In this document: positions 12,405 to 24,000 of the stretch, in pieces
Numbering within the stretch: position 1 is the first letter of the stretch
How the letters are laid out: each line of letters opens with the position of its first letter
Source of the DNA: Dreissena polymorpha
Lineage: Eukaryota > Mollusca > Bivalvia > Myida > Dreissenidae
Direction of reading: 5' to 3'
Assembly (NCBI RefSeq): GCF_020536995.1
Contig: NW_026273375.1
Location: 1-64,000 of the forward strand
Length of the DNA: 64,000 nt
Program-made: the position numbers and the translations under genes
Notes under the pieces: model-generated
What the model saw: the letters and a program-made list of their open reading frames with translations, nothing else
Database searches by the model: none
What the model was told of the DNA's origin: nothing

Positions 12405-13439
12405 TACAGTCGATCGGGTAGTTCCGGATCTCGGGTAATTCCGAATCAACTCTATGATTTTAATTAAAATATTAGTCTAAAAGATATTGACATATAAATA
12501 TAGCTGCGATTTTTGGAAAATGTGATCAATTTCAAGCAATAACAAAGTTTTGCTTCTTATTTAAAGTGTGTTTTCATTGAAAATCACGTTTTGATAACTA
12601 TCACAGTCGTTTCATTTTACCGTCGCACCGTCTATCTATAACAAGCGTCAACAATTGAAAGACGATTTAGAAGCACATTTCCTTGGTAAATGCTTTTACA
12701 TTTGGTATAAATTTGTTTTTTTTATTATTATTTTTAAATCCCGTGAGTGATTTTAGTATATGTTAATGATTTATGGAAATAAAAGCATGGAAATTGCACC
12801 TCGTGTACATGTCAGTTGCGGATCAGCTGAATGGGGAAAATCTCAAAACAGTTATTCATTGATTGAATACTGTGTTTGTAATATTTTAAAGCTCTAGCTA
12901 CCACAAAACTTTTTGTATATATATATATGAAATGAAAAGTGCCTAGTAGGATAATAAATTTGATATATTGTTTCATTGCAATTATTTAAATATAATACTA
13001 TTTTGTGACTTCAATGTCGAGAAATACAGAGAATAAGATTGAATTTTGTTTATTCTGTCCGTCTTTCTGCCCTAAAACTTTAACCTTGCTCATAAAATGA
13101 AACTTTATGGACCTGGTTCTCCAAACTTAACATGTTCTTGCATCTGATTGAGATCTATTATGCAAACCAGTTATGAGGCATTAGGTCTAAGTCACAAGGT
13201 CAAGGCTAACACATACAGTAAGCATTTGTTGAATGCATCTTGGTTTGTTTGTATGTTTATGTGCTTAGTAATAAGTTATAACATTTAAAGGTATAATAGT
13301 GGAGTGCTAAAAACTGTACTATAGAAAAATATAATTAATAAATAATGGTAAGATGTTACTAGTGCTGGAAAGAGATTGGTAATATTCTAAATATTTATCC
13401 TATTTTTATGTGTATTTATGCTGTGGTTTTGCATTTCAG

Positions 13440-13596
13440 ATAATTGTCAAGTTGGACGGATGGGTCCAAAAAAAGCACGGGTGCTCTGCACAGTCATTGG
13501 CAAAGAGGCTGAAGCGGATACTTTTATATATTTTTTACATTATTGTGATCCTATTATTGTTAAATGTTGCCATAATATGTTATTTACCAAAATTTT
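13440..13596 (+). CDS. Open stretch with a C-terminal hydrophobic helix, possible exon
   Basis: After GTTTTGCATTTCAG a frame reads a basic segment (VKLDGWVQKKHGC, LAKRLKRI), then about 20 hydrophobic residues (LLYIFYIIVILLLLNVAII) and a TAA at 13594-13596. It looks like a tail-anchored terminus, but it lies inside the 12407-14951 element and its hydrophobic half is the first of three 157-160 bp tandem units. A chance open frame is at least as likely. Confidence 0.2.
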
Positions 13597-13915
13597 AACT
13601 TGATATCTAGTATTGTCTTCCATTTCTTAACCATTTTTATCCGAGAGGTACTGGTTTATGTTGTCTTTTTTTGGATACTTTTATTACATTATTTTTACAT
13701 TATTGTGATCCTATTATTGTTACTTGTTATCATACTATGTTATTTACCAAAAAAGTAACTTGATATCTAGTATTGTTTTCCATTTCTTTAGCACATTTAT
13801 TCAGAGGCACTGGTTTATGTTATACTTTTTATGGATGCTTTTATATATTTTTACATTATTGTGATCCTATTATTAGCAAATGAATTCCAGAGGTACTTGT
13901 TTATGTTCAGTTGTC
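13516..13915 (+). repeat. Tandem repeat of about 157-160 bp, 2.5 units
   Basis: Units begin GGATACTTTTAT at 13516, 13673 and 13833 and share ACATTATTGTGATCCTATTA and TTATTTACC. A further decayed partial unit is at 14361-14425. Confidence 0.75.
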
Positions 13916-13920
13916 ATTTT

Positions 13921-14250
13921 TATGCCCCCGGATCGAATGATTGGGGCATATTGTTTTTGGCCTGTCTGTCATTCTGTCCCAAAACTTTAACCTTAGTTAA
14001 AGTTTTTTGATAACTTTTGCAATATTTAAGATAGAAACTTGATATTTGGCACGCATGTGTATCTCATGGAGCTGCACATTTTGAGTGGTGAAAGGTCAAG
14101 GTCATCGTTCAAGGTCAAAGGTCAAAAAAAGCTAATCCAAGGAAGTAAAAAGCTTTAAAGGAAGATACTTATCTGTACCTGCCAAATGATAAAAAAATCA
14201 AAGTGGCGCAATAGGGGGCATTGTGTTCCTGACAAACACATCTCTTGTTA
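13921..14250 (+). repeat. Family A repeat, short subtype
   Basis: The head hairpin TATGCCCCCGGATCGAATGA / TTGGGGCATA follows a T run. It has a single core unit and the tail GGGGGCATTGTGTTCCTGAC then CATCTCTTGTTA. Confidence 0.85.
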
Positions 14251-15368
14251 TAAAAACATTTATATAAAGTTCTGTATTTTAAGGACCTTAGTTATAAAAA
14301 TATTTTCTAGTCAAACATAAAATGTTCTAGTCATAAGCATATATGTAATATTTTCATACAGTTTGTACATTATTGTGATTCTATTGTTGTTAAATGTTAT
14401 CATATTATGTTATTTCCCAATAAGGTATATTGAGTTTATCAATAAATTGCTTGTATTCAGTATTTGTGTTTGTTTTATATAACCAATAATACAGAGGAAT
14501 CCATTTCAAATCAAAACATAAATTCTTTCCAACAGGTTTATTCTCCTGTGTACAGACACATACCCTATAATGTTTTTAAATTGTCAGACAGTTTTTAAAC
14601 TGAAACAAACGAACCTATCTGATGTTTTATTTAATACATGCATCATTTGTTTTGACAGTCAAAATAATTGTTGACAGTCAAAATAAGTTTTGAGATGATC
14701 CCTGATCTACATCTTCCCAATAGTCTGAGTGATCCGAAATTACCGCACTCGATTCAGAACTAGCCGACTTTATGCAAGTGAATAAGTTCAAATTGGCATC
14801 AGAAATGTATTGGTAAGTATTAATAAATTAATATGGCCTGAAAGATGAAATATTTTGCCTGAACAATCCAAGTATTTTGAAAGCAATTGCTTTCTTTTAA
14901 AATATTAACACCATTACTTACGCAAGTGATCCGGAACTACCCGACCGACTGTATTATGCTTTGAATAAAGCCACATTTAAACTGAATTCTGGTACTTTTC
15001 TGCTCAATACATTACTTCTCAAAAATGTATGCATTCATTTATGTTTATCTTCAGGTATCATTTATTTCCTAATTGTCAAGAAACATGGTCAGAGTGTTTA
15101 TCCCAATTATGAATTGAATGAGTTAAAGATGTTGATTTTATTTTAAAAGTGACCTATTCATGTTTTGGTAAATTGACAAAATTGAAACAAATTGTTTCAG
15201 ATTCGCAAATTTTAGTTTTAGTAATGATACTTTCAAGGAAACAAAAATACTTGAGCGTTACAAATGCAAAGCAATTGAATAATTTGGAGTGTTCTGGTAT
15301 TATCATTTTATTTTGTGTTTACGGATTGCTTATATAAATTATAAAAATCACCACTCTCTGTATGAGCA

Positions 15369-15447
15369 CAGACGGCTGAGTGGTGTAAATGCTAGACTTT
15401 TACTCCAAGGGTCAGTGGTTTGAGGCCAAATGAGGATTACTTTTTTT
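15369..15447 (+). repeat. tRNA-like sequence, probable SINE head or tRNA pseudogene
   Basis: GACGGCTGAGTGGTGTAAAT resembles a pol III box A region. GTCAGTGGTTTGAGGCC about 35 bases later resembles box B (GGTTCGANNCC). A T run follows at 15442. Spacing and order fit a Leu/Ser-type tRNA relic or a tRNA-derived SINE. No intact acceptor stem was recognised. Confidence 0.4.
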
Positions 15448-15774
15448 CTTAATTGTATCTTGTTTTTTATTGAGCTATTTAATTCCAATTTTTACATTTA
15501 TCAAATAAAATGACAAACGCCAAAATATGCCAAAATCTGTGAAAAAGTTCCTTTAATGCCACAAGTAATATTAAGTGAGTCTTAGCTTTTAACACTACTG
15601 TAAAACAAATACCTTAAAGTGTTAATGATTGTACATCCTTAATGCATTCACCTACACATTTTAGCCGGCATACATGATCATTCGTTAAAAAATATAAATG
15701 GATAAAATGTTGGATAAAAAGCCACACTAGAATAAAAGTCTAGAATAAATTGCACCAATTTACAAACTCATTTT

Positions 15775-17512
15775 TATGCCCCCCTTCGAAGAAGAGGGTG
15801 TATATTGCTTTGCTCATGTCGGTCGGTCTGTCTGTCAGTCCGTCCACCAGGTGGTTTCCGGATGATAACTCAAGAACGCTTAGGCCTAGGATCATGAAAC
15901 TTCATAGGAACATTGATCATGACTCGCAGATGACCCCTATTGATTTTTATGTCCCCCACTATAGTAGTGGGGGACATATTGTTTTTGCCCTGTCTGTTGG
16001 TCTGTACGTTGGTCTGTCTGTTTGCGCCAACTTTAACATTTTGCAATAACTTTTGCTATATAGAAGATAGCAACTTCATATTTGGCATGCATGTGTATCT
16101 CATGAAGCTGCACATTTTGAGTTGTGAAAGGTCAAGGTCATCCTTCAAGGTCAGAGGTCAAATATATGTGGCCAAAATCGCTCATTTTATGAATACTTTT
16201 GCAATATTGAAGATAGCAACTTGATATTTGGCATGCATGTGTATCTCATGGAGCTGCACATTTTGAGAGGTGAAAGGTCAAGGTCATCCTTCAAGGACAG
16301 AGCTCAAATATATGTGGCCCAAATCGCTTATTTTATAAATACTTTTGCAATATTGAAGATAGCAACTTGATATTTGGCATGCATGTGCATCTCATGGAGC
16401 TGCACATTTTGAGTGGTGAAAGGTCAAGGTCAAGGTCATCCTTCAAGGTCAGAGGTCAAATATATGTGGCCCAAATCGCTTATTTTATGAATACTTTTGC
16501 AATTTTGAAGATAGCAACTTGATATTTGGCATGCATGTGTATCTCATGGAGCTGCACATTTTGAGTGATGAAAGGTCAAGGTCATCCTTCACAAGGTCAA
16601 GGTCATCCTTCACAAGGTCAAGGTCATCCTTCAAGGTCAAACATCATATAGGGGGACATTGTGTTTCACAAACACATCTTGTTAGGTCACTAGGTCAAAG
16701 GGTAAGGTCACGGTGACCCGAAATAGTAAAATGGTTTCCGGATGATAACTCAAGAACGCTTAGGCCTAGGATCATGAAACTTCATAGGTAGATTGATTAT
16801 GACTCGCAGATGACCCCTATTGATTTTCAGGTCACTAGGTCAAGGTCACAGTGACTCAAAATAGTAAAATGGTTTCCAGATGATTACTCAAGAACGCTTA
16901 GGCCTAGGATAATGAAACTTGATAGGTAGATTGATCATGACTCGCAGATGACCCCTATGGATTTTCAGGTCACTTTGTCAAAGGTCAAGGTCACAGTGAC
17001 CCGAAATAGTAAAATGGTTTCCGGATGATAACTCAAAAGCGCTTATGCCTAGGATCATGAAACTTTGTAGGTAGATTGATAATGGCTGGCAGATGACCCC
17101 TAATGATTTTCAGGTCACTAGGTCAAAGGTCAAGGTGACCCCAAATAGTAAAATGGTTTCCGGATGATAACTCAAGAACGCTTATTCCTAGGATCATGAA
17201 ACTTGATAGGTAGATTGATCATGACTCGCAGATGACCCCTATTGATTTTCAGGTCACTAGGTCAAAGGTCAAGGTCACAGTGACCCGAAATAGTAAAATG
17301 GTTTCTGGATGATAACTCAAGAACGCTTATGGCTAGGATCATGAAACTTCATAGGTACATTGATCATGACTGGCAGATGACCCCCGATATATTTTCAGGT
17401 CACTAGGTCAAAGGTCAAGGTCACAGTGACAAAAAACATATTCACACAATGGCCGTCACTACAACGGAGAACCCATATGGGGGGCATGCATGTTTTACAA
17501 ACAGCCCTTGTT
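15775..17512 (+). repeat. Family B repeat, interrupted by a family A copy
   Basis: The head TATGCCCCCCTTCGAAGAAG / AGGGTGTATA follows a T run. The first unit breaks off at CCTATTGATTTT (15948) and resumes at GGTCACTAGGTCAAAGGG (16684). About six units follow, then CATATGGGGGGCATGCATG and CAGCCCTTGTT. Confidence 0.9.
15949..16683 (+). repeat. Family A repeat nested in family B
   Basis: The head hairpin CCCCCACTATAGTAGTGGGGG and four core units are followed by CACATCTTGTTA. The surrounding family B unit is interrupted at a TTTT site without an obvious target duplication. Three extra short repeats of AAGGTCAAGGTCATCCTTCA lie at 16575-16640. Confidence 0.9.
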
Positions 17513-18109
17513 TTTTGGTAACATAAGCAGATAAATAACATATTTTATTAAACTTATCTCAATTACATATAAATCACATTCTTTATTCACATTTTATCAA
17601 AATAAAATGTCGACAAATAAATCATATACAGCTGCTTTAATCAAGTGAATGCTGTGTACTGGCAATTAATTGTCAGATAAGTTAGGGAAGCTGTGTTGAC
17701 CGTTTTCTGAAATGCATGAACATTTCACACATTCAATCATCAGAAAATCATAAGAATATGGTAAGTAACTCCTTTTCATGACCACAACTGTTGGATTTAA
17801 GAGAACACCAGAACTGTAACAATAAAGTAACTTATGCCCCTGAAAATCCTAAAGTTGAAATATGCACAGGGCAATATCTTGTATTGTAAAAAAAAATCAA
17901 ATATAAAATATTTGGACTGACAGGCCAATGGATGCATGAAAAGATAAACCTAATGCATTCTTACATCAAGATGTATATTTTTGAAAATTAAATCAACTCA
18001 TTTATGACAAAGATGAAGCTGAGAAATGAATGGAAAAGCTGAATGTTCCCACTCTTGTCTTTTGAACCCTAAAGTGTGACCTTACTCATAAGTGTGGCAA
18101 CCCATTTTT
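17513..18109. other. Intergenic, nothing recognised
   Basis: AT-rich sequence between repeats. No exon, RNA gene or inverted-repeat element can be supported. Confidence 0.5.
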
Positions 18110-18638
18110 AGCTCACCTGAGCGCAATATGCTCATGGTGAGCTTTTGTGATTGCCTTTTGTCCGTCGTGCGCTGTCAACATTTGCCTTGTTAACTCTCTA
18201 GAGGCCACATTTATTTCCAATCTTCATGAAATTCAGTCAGAAGATTGACCTCAATGGTATCTTGGATGAGTTCGAAAATGGTCATGTTTGCTTGAAAAAC
18301 ATGGCTGCCAAAGGGGCGGGGCATTTTTCCTTATATGGCTATAGTAAAATCTTGTTAACACTCTAGAGGCCACATTTATTGTCTGATCTTTATGAAACTT
18401 GATCAGAAGATTCATCTCAATAATATCTTGGACGAGTTAAAAAATGATGCCGGTTGGTTGAAAAACATGGCCCCCAGGGGGCGGGGCATTTTTCCTTACA
18501 TGACTTTAGTAAAACCTTGTTAACACTCTAGAGGCCACATTTATTTTCCGATCTTTATGAAACTTGGTCAGAAGAGTTGTCGCAATAATATCTAGTTTTC
18601 TCTGGTGAGCGACTTTGGGCCTTTCAGGCCCTCTTGTT
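18110..18638 (+). repeat. Family F repeat, short copy
   Basis: The head AGCTCACCTGAGC and the tail GGTGAGCGACTTTGGGCC, then CCCTCTTGTT, enclose about two and a half 165-bp units matching 6601-8354. The LINE remnant abuts its right end. Confidence 0.85.
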
Positions 18639-18640
18639 TT

Positions 18641-20811
18641 TCATACAACGGTTCTGGGCGAGTCTCTCCGGCTGCCCCCATGTTTGGCCCATCTGCTAGC
18701 ATCTGCATCCAGGTCTGGGCGCCAGGTGTTTCCAGGCCGCCCTCTCTTCCTTTTCCCTTGGAGGGCTGCATGTGAGAGATTGCCTTGTATTTGATGCAGG
18801 CTCTCGAAGGGTGTGACCTATCCACTGCCAACGTCTCTGAAGGATGTCTTCTTAAACTTGCTGCTGCTTTGTTCTTCTCCATAATTCTTCGTTGTAGATC
18901 TTGTCTGGCTAGCTGATCTTGAGGATCTTCCTGAGGCAGGTGTAGATAAAGACCTGTATTTTCTTTATGGTGTTGACTGGTTCTCCTCCATAGAGGATTT
19001 GTGGCTTCACCATGGTATTGAAGAGCCTAATCTTGGTGGTGATGCCAATTTCGCTTGATCCCCAGATGTTCTTCAGCTGATGGAAGGCTGCTCGTGATTT
19101 ACCGATGCGGGCTCTGACATCTGCATCCATTCCTCCCTGGTTGTCCAGAATGCTGCCGAGATAGGTGAAGCTGTCCACCTCCTCCAGCGCCTCGCCTTGG
19201 ACTGTGATGGGTGTGTTGTTGGATGCGTTGGTCCTAAACACCTTGCTCTTCCCTTTGTGGATGGTGAGGCCCAGTCTAGCTGAGTTGTCCGCTACAATGT
19301 TTGTCTTTTCCTGCATCTGTTGTTGGGTGTGGGAGAGAAGAGCCAAATCATCGGCAAAATCAAGTCTTCCAACTGTTTCCAGAGTGTCCACTGAATTCCA
19401 TTCCGCTTCTGCTCCGTCGAAGTCTTCATAACCAAGTCTAGTCTATGGCTAGCAGGAACGAGAAAGGTGAGAGTAAGCAGGCTTGCCTCACACGGGTTCT
19501 CACTTTATAGGCATCTGTGAGCTTTCTGCCATGAACGATTTTGCAGGTCATTCCATCATAAGACTTCCTGATGATGTTGGTGATCTTTCCTGGCACTCTG
19601 TCTCAGAAGTCTCCAGAGGGACTCCCGGTCAACACTGTCGAACGCCTTTTCATAATTAATAAAGTTGACATACAACAGCAAATTCCACTCCAGGGATTGT
19701 TCCAGAATGATGCGCAGGTTTGCGATCTGATCTGTGCACGATCTCTCATTTCGGAAGCCTCCTTGTTGGTCACGGATATGCGTGTCTATTGCGTCTTTCA
19801 TTAAGTTCAGCAGGATGCCATTAAACACCTTTCCTTGGATAGACAACAGCGTGATTCCTCAGTAGTTGGAGCAGGAGCTGAGGTCACCTTTCTTGGGAAG
19901 CTTGATGAGGTAACCCTCTTTCTACTCTGTTGGAATTTCTTCTTCTTTCCATATCTTGCTTAAGAGTGGGTGCAGTACATGTATCTCCACACTGGTCTCC
20001 ACGTCTACCTTGAGCACTTCTGCCGGTATGCTGTCAGGTCCAGCAGATTTGCCAATTTTCAATTGCTTGATGGCGCTGCTGATCTCTTCCTTTGTGGGAG
20101 AGCAGCACTGGATTTGCAGACTTCCGGTGGGTTCGCAGCAGAAAGACTGTTGAGTAGCTCCTGGAAGTACTCAATCCATCTCTTCTTCTGCCCATCGTCA
20201 TCTGTAATTACTACTCCATTTTGTCCCTTACCGGCCTCTCTGGCTTGGCAAACTTTCCTGCTAATCTCATGGTGATCGAGTACAGATCTTAAGTTCTGTT
20301 CTGATAGACTGCCTCTTCTGCCTCTGTTGTAAGAGTCTCTAATGAGTTCCGCTTGTTTTCTCTAATACTTCACTTGACGCTCCTATTTGCTTCGGTGTAC
20401 TCGTCTTGTGCTTTCCCTTTTGCAGCTTGTGTTCTGCCGTTGGTTACGCTTGCCTTCTTTTCTCGTCTTTCCGCAACTTTCTGAAGCGTCTCTGCTGATA
20501 TCCACTCCTTGTGGGTGTAAGACTTGGAGCCCAGTACTTCTTGGCATGTTGGAGTCACTGCTTCTTTCACCTTCTGCCACTTCTCCTCTATTGTCTCTTC
20601 TTCAAGCAGCTCCTCTAGGACCTGGAACTTGTTGGAGTGAGTGACCTTGCACTCTCCTTGCTTCCAGGTGTCTTTCAGTGCGGCATTGTTGTAACGTTGG
20701 CGTTGGCTGGGCCCCCCTGTCCAACTCTTCTTCAGCTTTAGTTTCAATCGGGCAACAAGGAGATGATGGTCCGAAGCCACGTACATCTTGAAGAGAGGGA
20801 CGAAACTTCCT
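18641..20811 (-). mobile_element. Non-LTR retrotransposon (LINE) remnant, 5' truncated
   Basis: Minus-strand frames show, in order, the end of an apurinic endonuclease domain (ASDHHLLVARLKLKLKK near 20740), a linker (20370-20690), reverse transcriptase parts (QQGGFRNERSCTDQIANLR near 19740, YVNFINYEKAFDSVDR near 19640, LDFADDLALLSHTQQQMQEK near 19340, VDSFTYLGSILDN near 19170) and a basic C-terminal region near 18740. FADDLALL holds the catalytic metal-binding aspartates. The coding region is split over at least four frames with stops (for example between 19846 and 20370, and at 19391-19556), so the copy is dead. The clade (RTE/Jockey/CR1-like) is not settled. Its GC content is well above its surroundings. 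Confidence 0.85.
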
Positions 20812-20850
20812 TGTGATGACTTCTTCCATTCCAACAAAAACAACATATCT
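20812..20850 (-). repeat. Duplicate of the end of the dipeptidase E last exon
   Basis: About 36 bases (GACTTCTTCCATTCCAACAA and flanks) repeat 20974-21010 with two mismatches, 158-160 bp further along the gene's direction and directly against the truncated LINE 5' edge. In the copy the stop codon is replaced, so the frame runs on into LINE sequence. This explains why an open frame there starts with dipeptidase-like residues (FLLEWKKSS). Confidence 0.8.
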
Positions 20851-20973
20851 GACATTTTTCTTGACAAAACAACAACCCTCTGTATAAAATCATGTTTCGG
20901 TTATACATACATTTTATTTTAGTGAATATGAGAATGTGTCAATTAAAAGCACAGTTCCAATTACAAAACAAAT

Positions 20974-21046
20974 CTATGATGACTTCTTCCATTCCAACAA
21001 AAACGACATATCTGCGCCTGGCTGAAATTCCTCAGGAGTTTTTCCT
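20974..21046 (-). CDS. Dipeptidase E last exon
   Basis: TTTATTTCAG precedes 73 bases coding (with AG from exon 6) [20 protein letters not shown] and KKSS, then TAG. EEFxPGxDxSFLL is the usual family C-terminus, which confirms that the exon 6 donor (AG|GTACAAAG at 22421) is used. The exon lies 1.4 kb from exon 6, across a stretch that includes a family Q repeat. Confidence 0.9.
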
Positions 21047-24000
21047 CTGAAATAAACCGGAACAATAAGAAAGCATCACTTTGAAGTTTTATATAAGGAA
21101 TTTACCACACATTGGAGGCACGCTGTTGGTATGTTGGTCAGATTGTATACAATTTTATTAGTCTGTCCAGAAAACTTAAACCACATTTCTCATGAGATTT
21201 ACTTGAAAAATGTCATTCAACATTAAGTATAGATTCTAAGGGTACTTTTCATCCACAGTGATCCACAAATTTCTGAGTTATTTTCAGCCACAAAGCCTTG
21301 TGTGGGTATAAGTCATGTAAGTAACATAACTCAAGTGTATGTTATTGCCAAATTAAACAAAAAACATTGATCCTGTTCAGCAGTTGTAATGATATTTTAT
21401 CTTAAAATTTTACTAATACATGTACCACAAAACTATCAATAGGGGACAAATAATCCTGAAACTAGATGTTTGCTGGAAAATATGCAAAGCTCAACAGCAG
21501 GGATGCTCTAATACCATTTTTATTGACTTTGAGAGACCTTTAAGGTCTGGACAGGGCATTTGGTGAACCACGTCCTTTTTAAATATGACCAGCGGACTCC
21601 TAACATTGCACATCTGTGGAACCTTATTTCAAAATAGCCTGCTAGATAATGAATGTACAGTCCAGACAAGCTGATTTATAAAATTATGCCTTGCACCTGT
21701 AAGTGTGATCTTGACCTTGGAGCGAAGGTCACAAATGTTACACATACTAGTATGACATGCAGTCTCAACATGGTGAGAATTTGTTGCAATTAACTTACAA
21801 AAATGCTTTTTGATGTATGTAACAGTCTAAACAAGCTGAGCCAAGACATATACACACTAAAACTTTGTGACAACTATATCTAGCTTACATCCCATGATGG
21901 CTAAACAAAAACAAGAGCACCGCATAACGGGTGCCACGCTCGGCTACTGGTGCAGTTTTGAATAAATGAAAGCTTGTCAAAAATTTTTTTTTTTTAGAGG
22001 TCACATTGACCTTGACCTAGTGACCCAAAAATGGGTGTGGCGTGTAGAACTCATCAAGGTGCATCTAAATATGAAATTTCAAAGTTGTAGGTGTAAGCAC
22101 TTTGATTTAAGAGCCAATGTTCAAAACCTTTACAAAATGTTAAGGTTTTAGCACGATGCGGACGGCGGACGACGAGCCGGCTATGACAAACGCCGAGCTA
22201 ATGACTGGGATTCAAATATGAGTCTCGCCCTTGGCAAACAGAGCTTAATGCATGTTTGTTACGTTTTTGTTAGAATTGCTTGTGCAGACTGAGAGATTTT
22301 CTTTAAACTCAAAATTGCATAAAATTGGCTAGCAAAGGCTAACCTGCGATAACACTTTACGCTAATCCATTCAGCCCTGCTTTCCCAGATTGTGTCTCAT
22401 ATCTTTTTCAATGCTTTGTACCTGATAAACAATCTGGCATCATTTTTCCCACACAGCGTCGCTTTGTCACCCTCAACATGTAGGATGCATCCTTCTCTGA
22501 TAGCCTGAAAACAATGTATATTATTGCAGTAAGAGTTAAAGCAGCTTATACATATTTGTGCATGAACCATTAAATAGTTTACACTCTAAAAAGTATAGTT
22601 TATTATTGCTTTTCAATTATTTACAGGGCAGCTTAATTAAAGATAACCTACATCCCTGGTGATCATTCTTTTTGTTTTTCCAGTAGGACCTTTCTTTACC
22701 TTTGTGCTTGCATGACCACCTCATGCTTTTTGCACCTTGCCTAATTGTTATTAAAATTTCATACAAGAGGTCCATAAATGTCCGGAAGCACTCACCTGAG
22801 TTCACGGACCGCAAAGGTTAAAGACACGACTTGGTGATCCAGATTTTGACCTCATATGACCAAGATTCAAACATGGTTTCCATTTTGTCAAGATAAACAT
22901 TCTGACATAGTTTCATTAGGAATAAGACATGAATGTGTCCCCAAGAGTGGTAACAATATTTTTTTTTAAAGATATCCTAGTGACCTAGTTTGTAGACACG
23001 CATGACCCAGATATGAAACTCAGCCTATATATTGTCAAGATAAACATTCTGTCCAAATTTCATCAAGATTGAGTCATAAATGTAGCTTCTTGAGTGGTAA
23101 CAAGGTTTTTATAATATTTGACCTTGTGACCTAGTTTTTGGATGCATGTGACCCATACTTAAACTTGATTGAGCAAGATTGAGTCATATAGGTAGATGGT
23201 AGAGTGGTAAAAATGTTTTCTAAGATTTGACCAGGTGACCTTGTATTTAAATGCATGACTGGGACCAAGTATAGAACTCGGCCAATATAATTCCAGTCCA
23301 GATTTACATCCTGACCAACATAAGATGAAATATGTTGCACAATGCATAATGTAGGACATTTAATGCTCACGTGGGCATAAGATGCAAGTTTCATAAAAAT
23401 CTTGTAATGGGCACCGATGATATATATGCAGACAAAAAATGCGGACTTGAACATTCAACCTTCAAGTACGACCTGACTTTGATTTGGCATGACTGGCTTA
23501 TGCCTTCCTTGCATCGTTTAACTTTTATTTTAATAAGAAAAAACTTTTAGCAAAAATTCATGTACATGTATTTTCTTTAAAGAATCTTTAATGGAGAAGC
23601 CATGAACAAATGACAGAAATAGAAGCTTGAAAGATAAATTGTGACCTTGACGTTGAGCTGGATTAAAATTTTCCTGCTTTCTTTCAATAACCAGCAAAAT
23701 GCACAAGAGATATAGAGCAGACACAAAATATATGCTTGAAAAATAAATCTCTTCAGCTTGAAGAGTCACCTTCATCTTGAGCCAGCATGACTTGCTCATG
23801 TTTTCAGAACATTGTTTAAATGACCTTATAATTTGATGCAAGTTTTATGATAATACTTCAAAAGGTATGGCATATAAAGCCTGAGGAGACTAAAAATGTG
23901 ATGAACAAACCAGACAATGGTCATTCTTACAATATTTTCTGTCACTATGAAAATTGTTTATGTAAATAAAACCCTTAAATAAAAACAGAACACAAGTTGA

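Larger units (their letters stand above)
12407..14951. mobile_element. TIR element with TA duplication (pogo/mariner-like ends)
   Basis: The left end CAGTCGATCGGGTAGTTCCG pairs with the right end, whose reverse complement is CAGTCGGTCGGGTAGTTCCG; 23 of the first 24 bases agree. TA lies outside both ends (12405-12406, 14952-14953), as in Tc1/mariner and pogo elements. A second inverted pair lies inside (TCGGGTAATTCCGAATC near 12433 against 14728-14758). Inside are 157-160 bp tandem units at 13516-13915 and a family A copy at 13921-14250. No transposase is recognised, so it is probably non-autonomous. Confidence 0.7.

Noticed and set aside
15053-15146. Exon-like frame IIYFLIVKKHGQSVYPNYELNE
   Set aside because: Words such as AAACATGGTCAGAGTGTTTA resemble family F units and no partner exons were found.
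18592-18882. Separate 96-residue minus-strand protein
   Set aside because: It is the C-terminal end of the LINE remnant running into a family F repeat.
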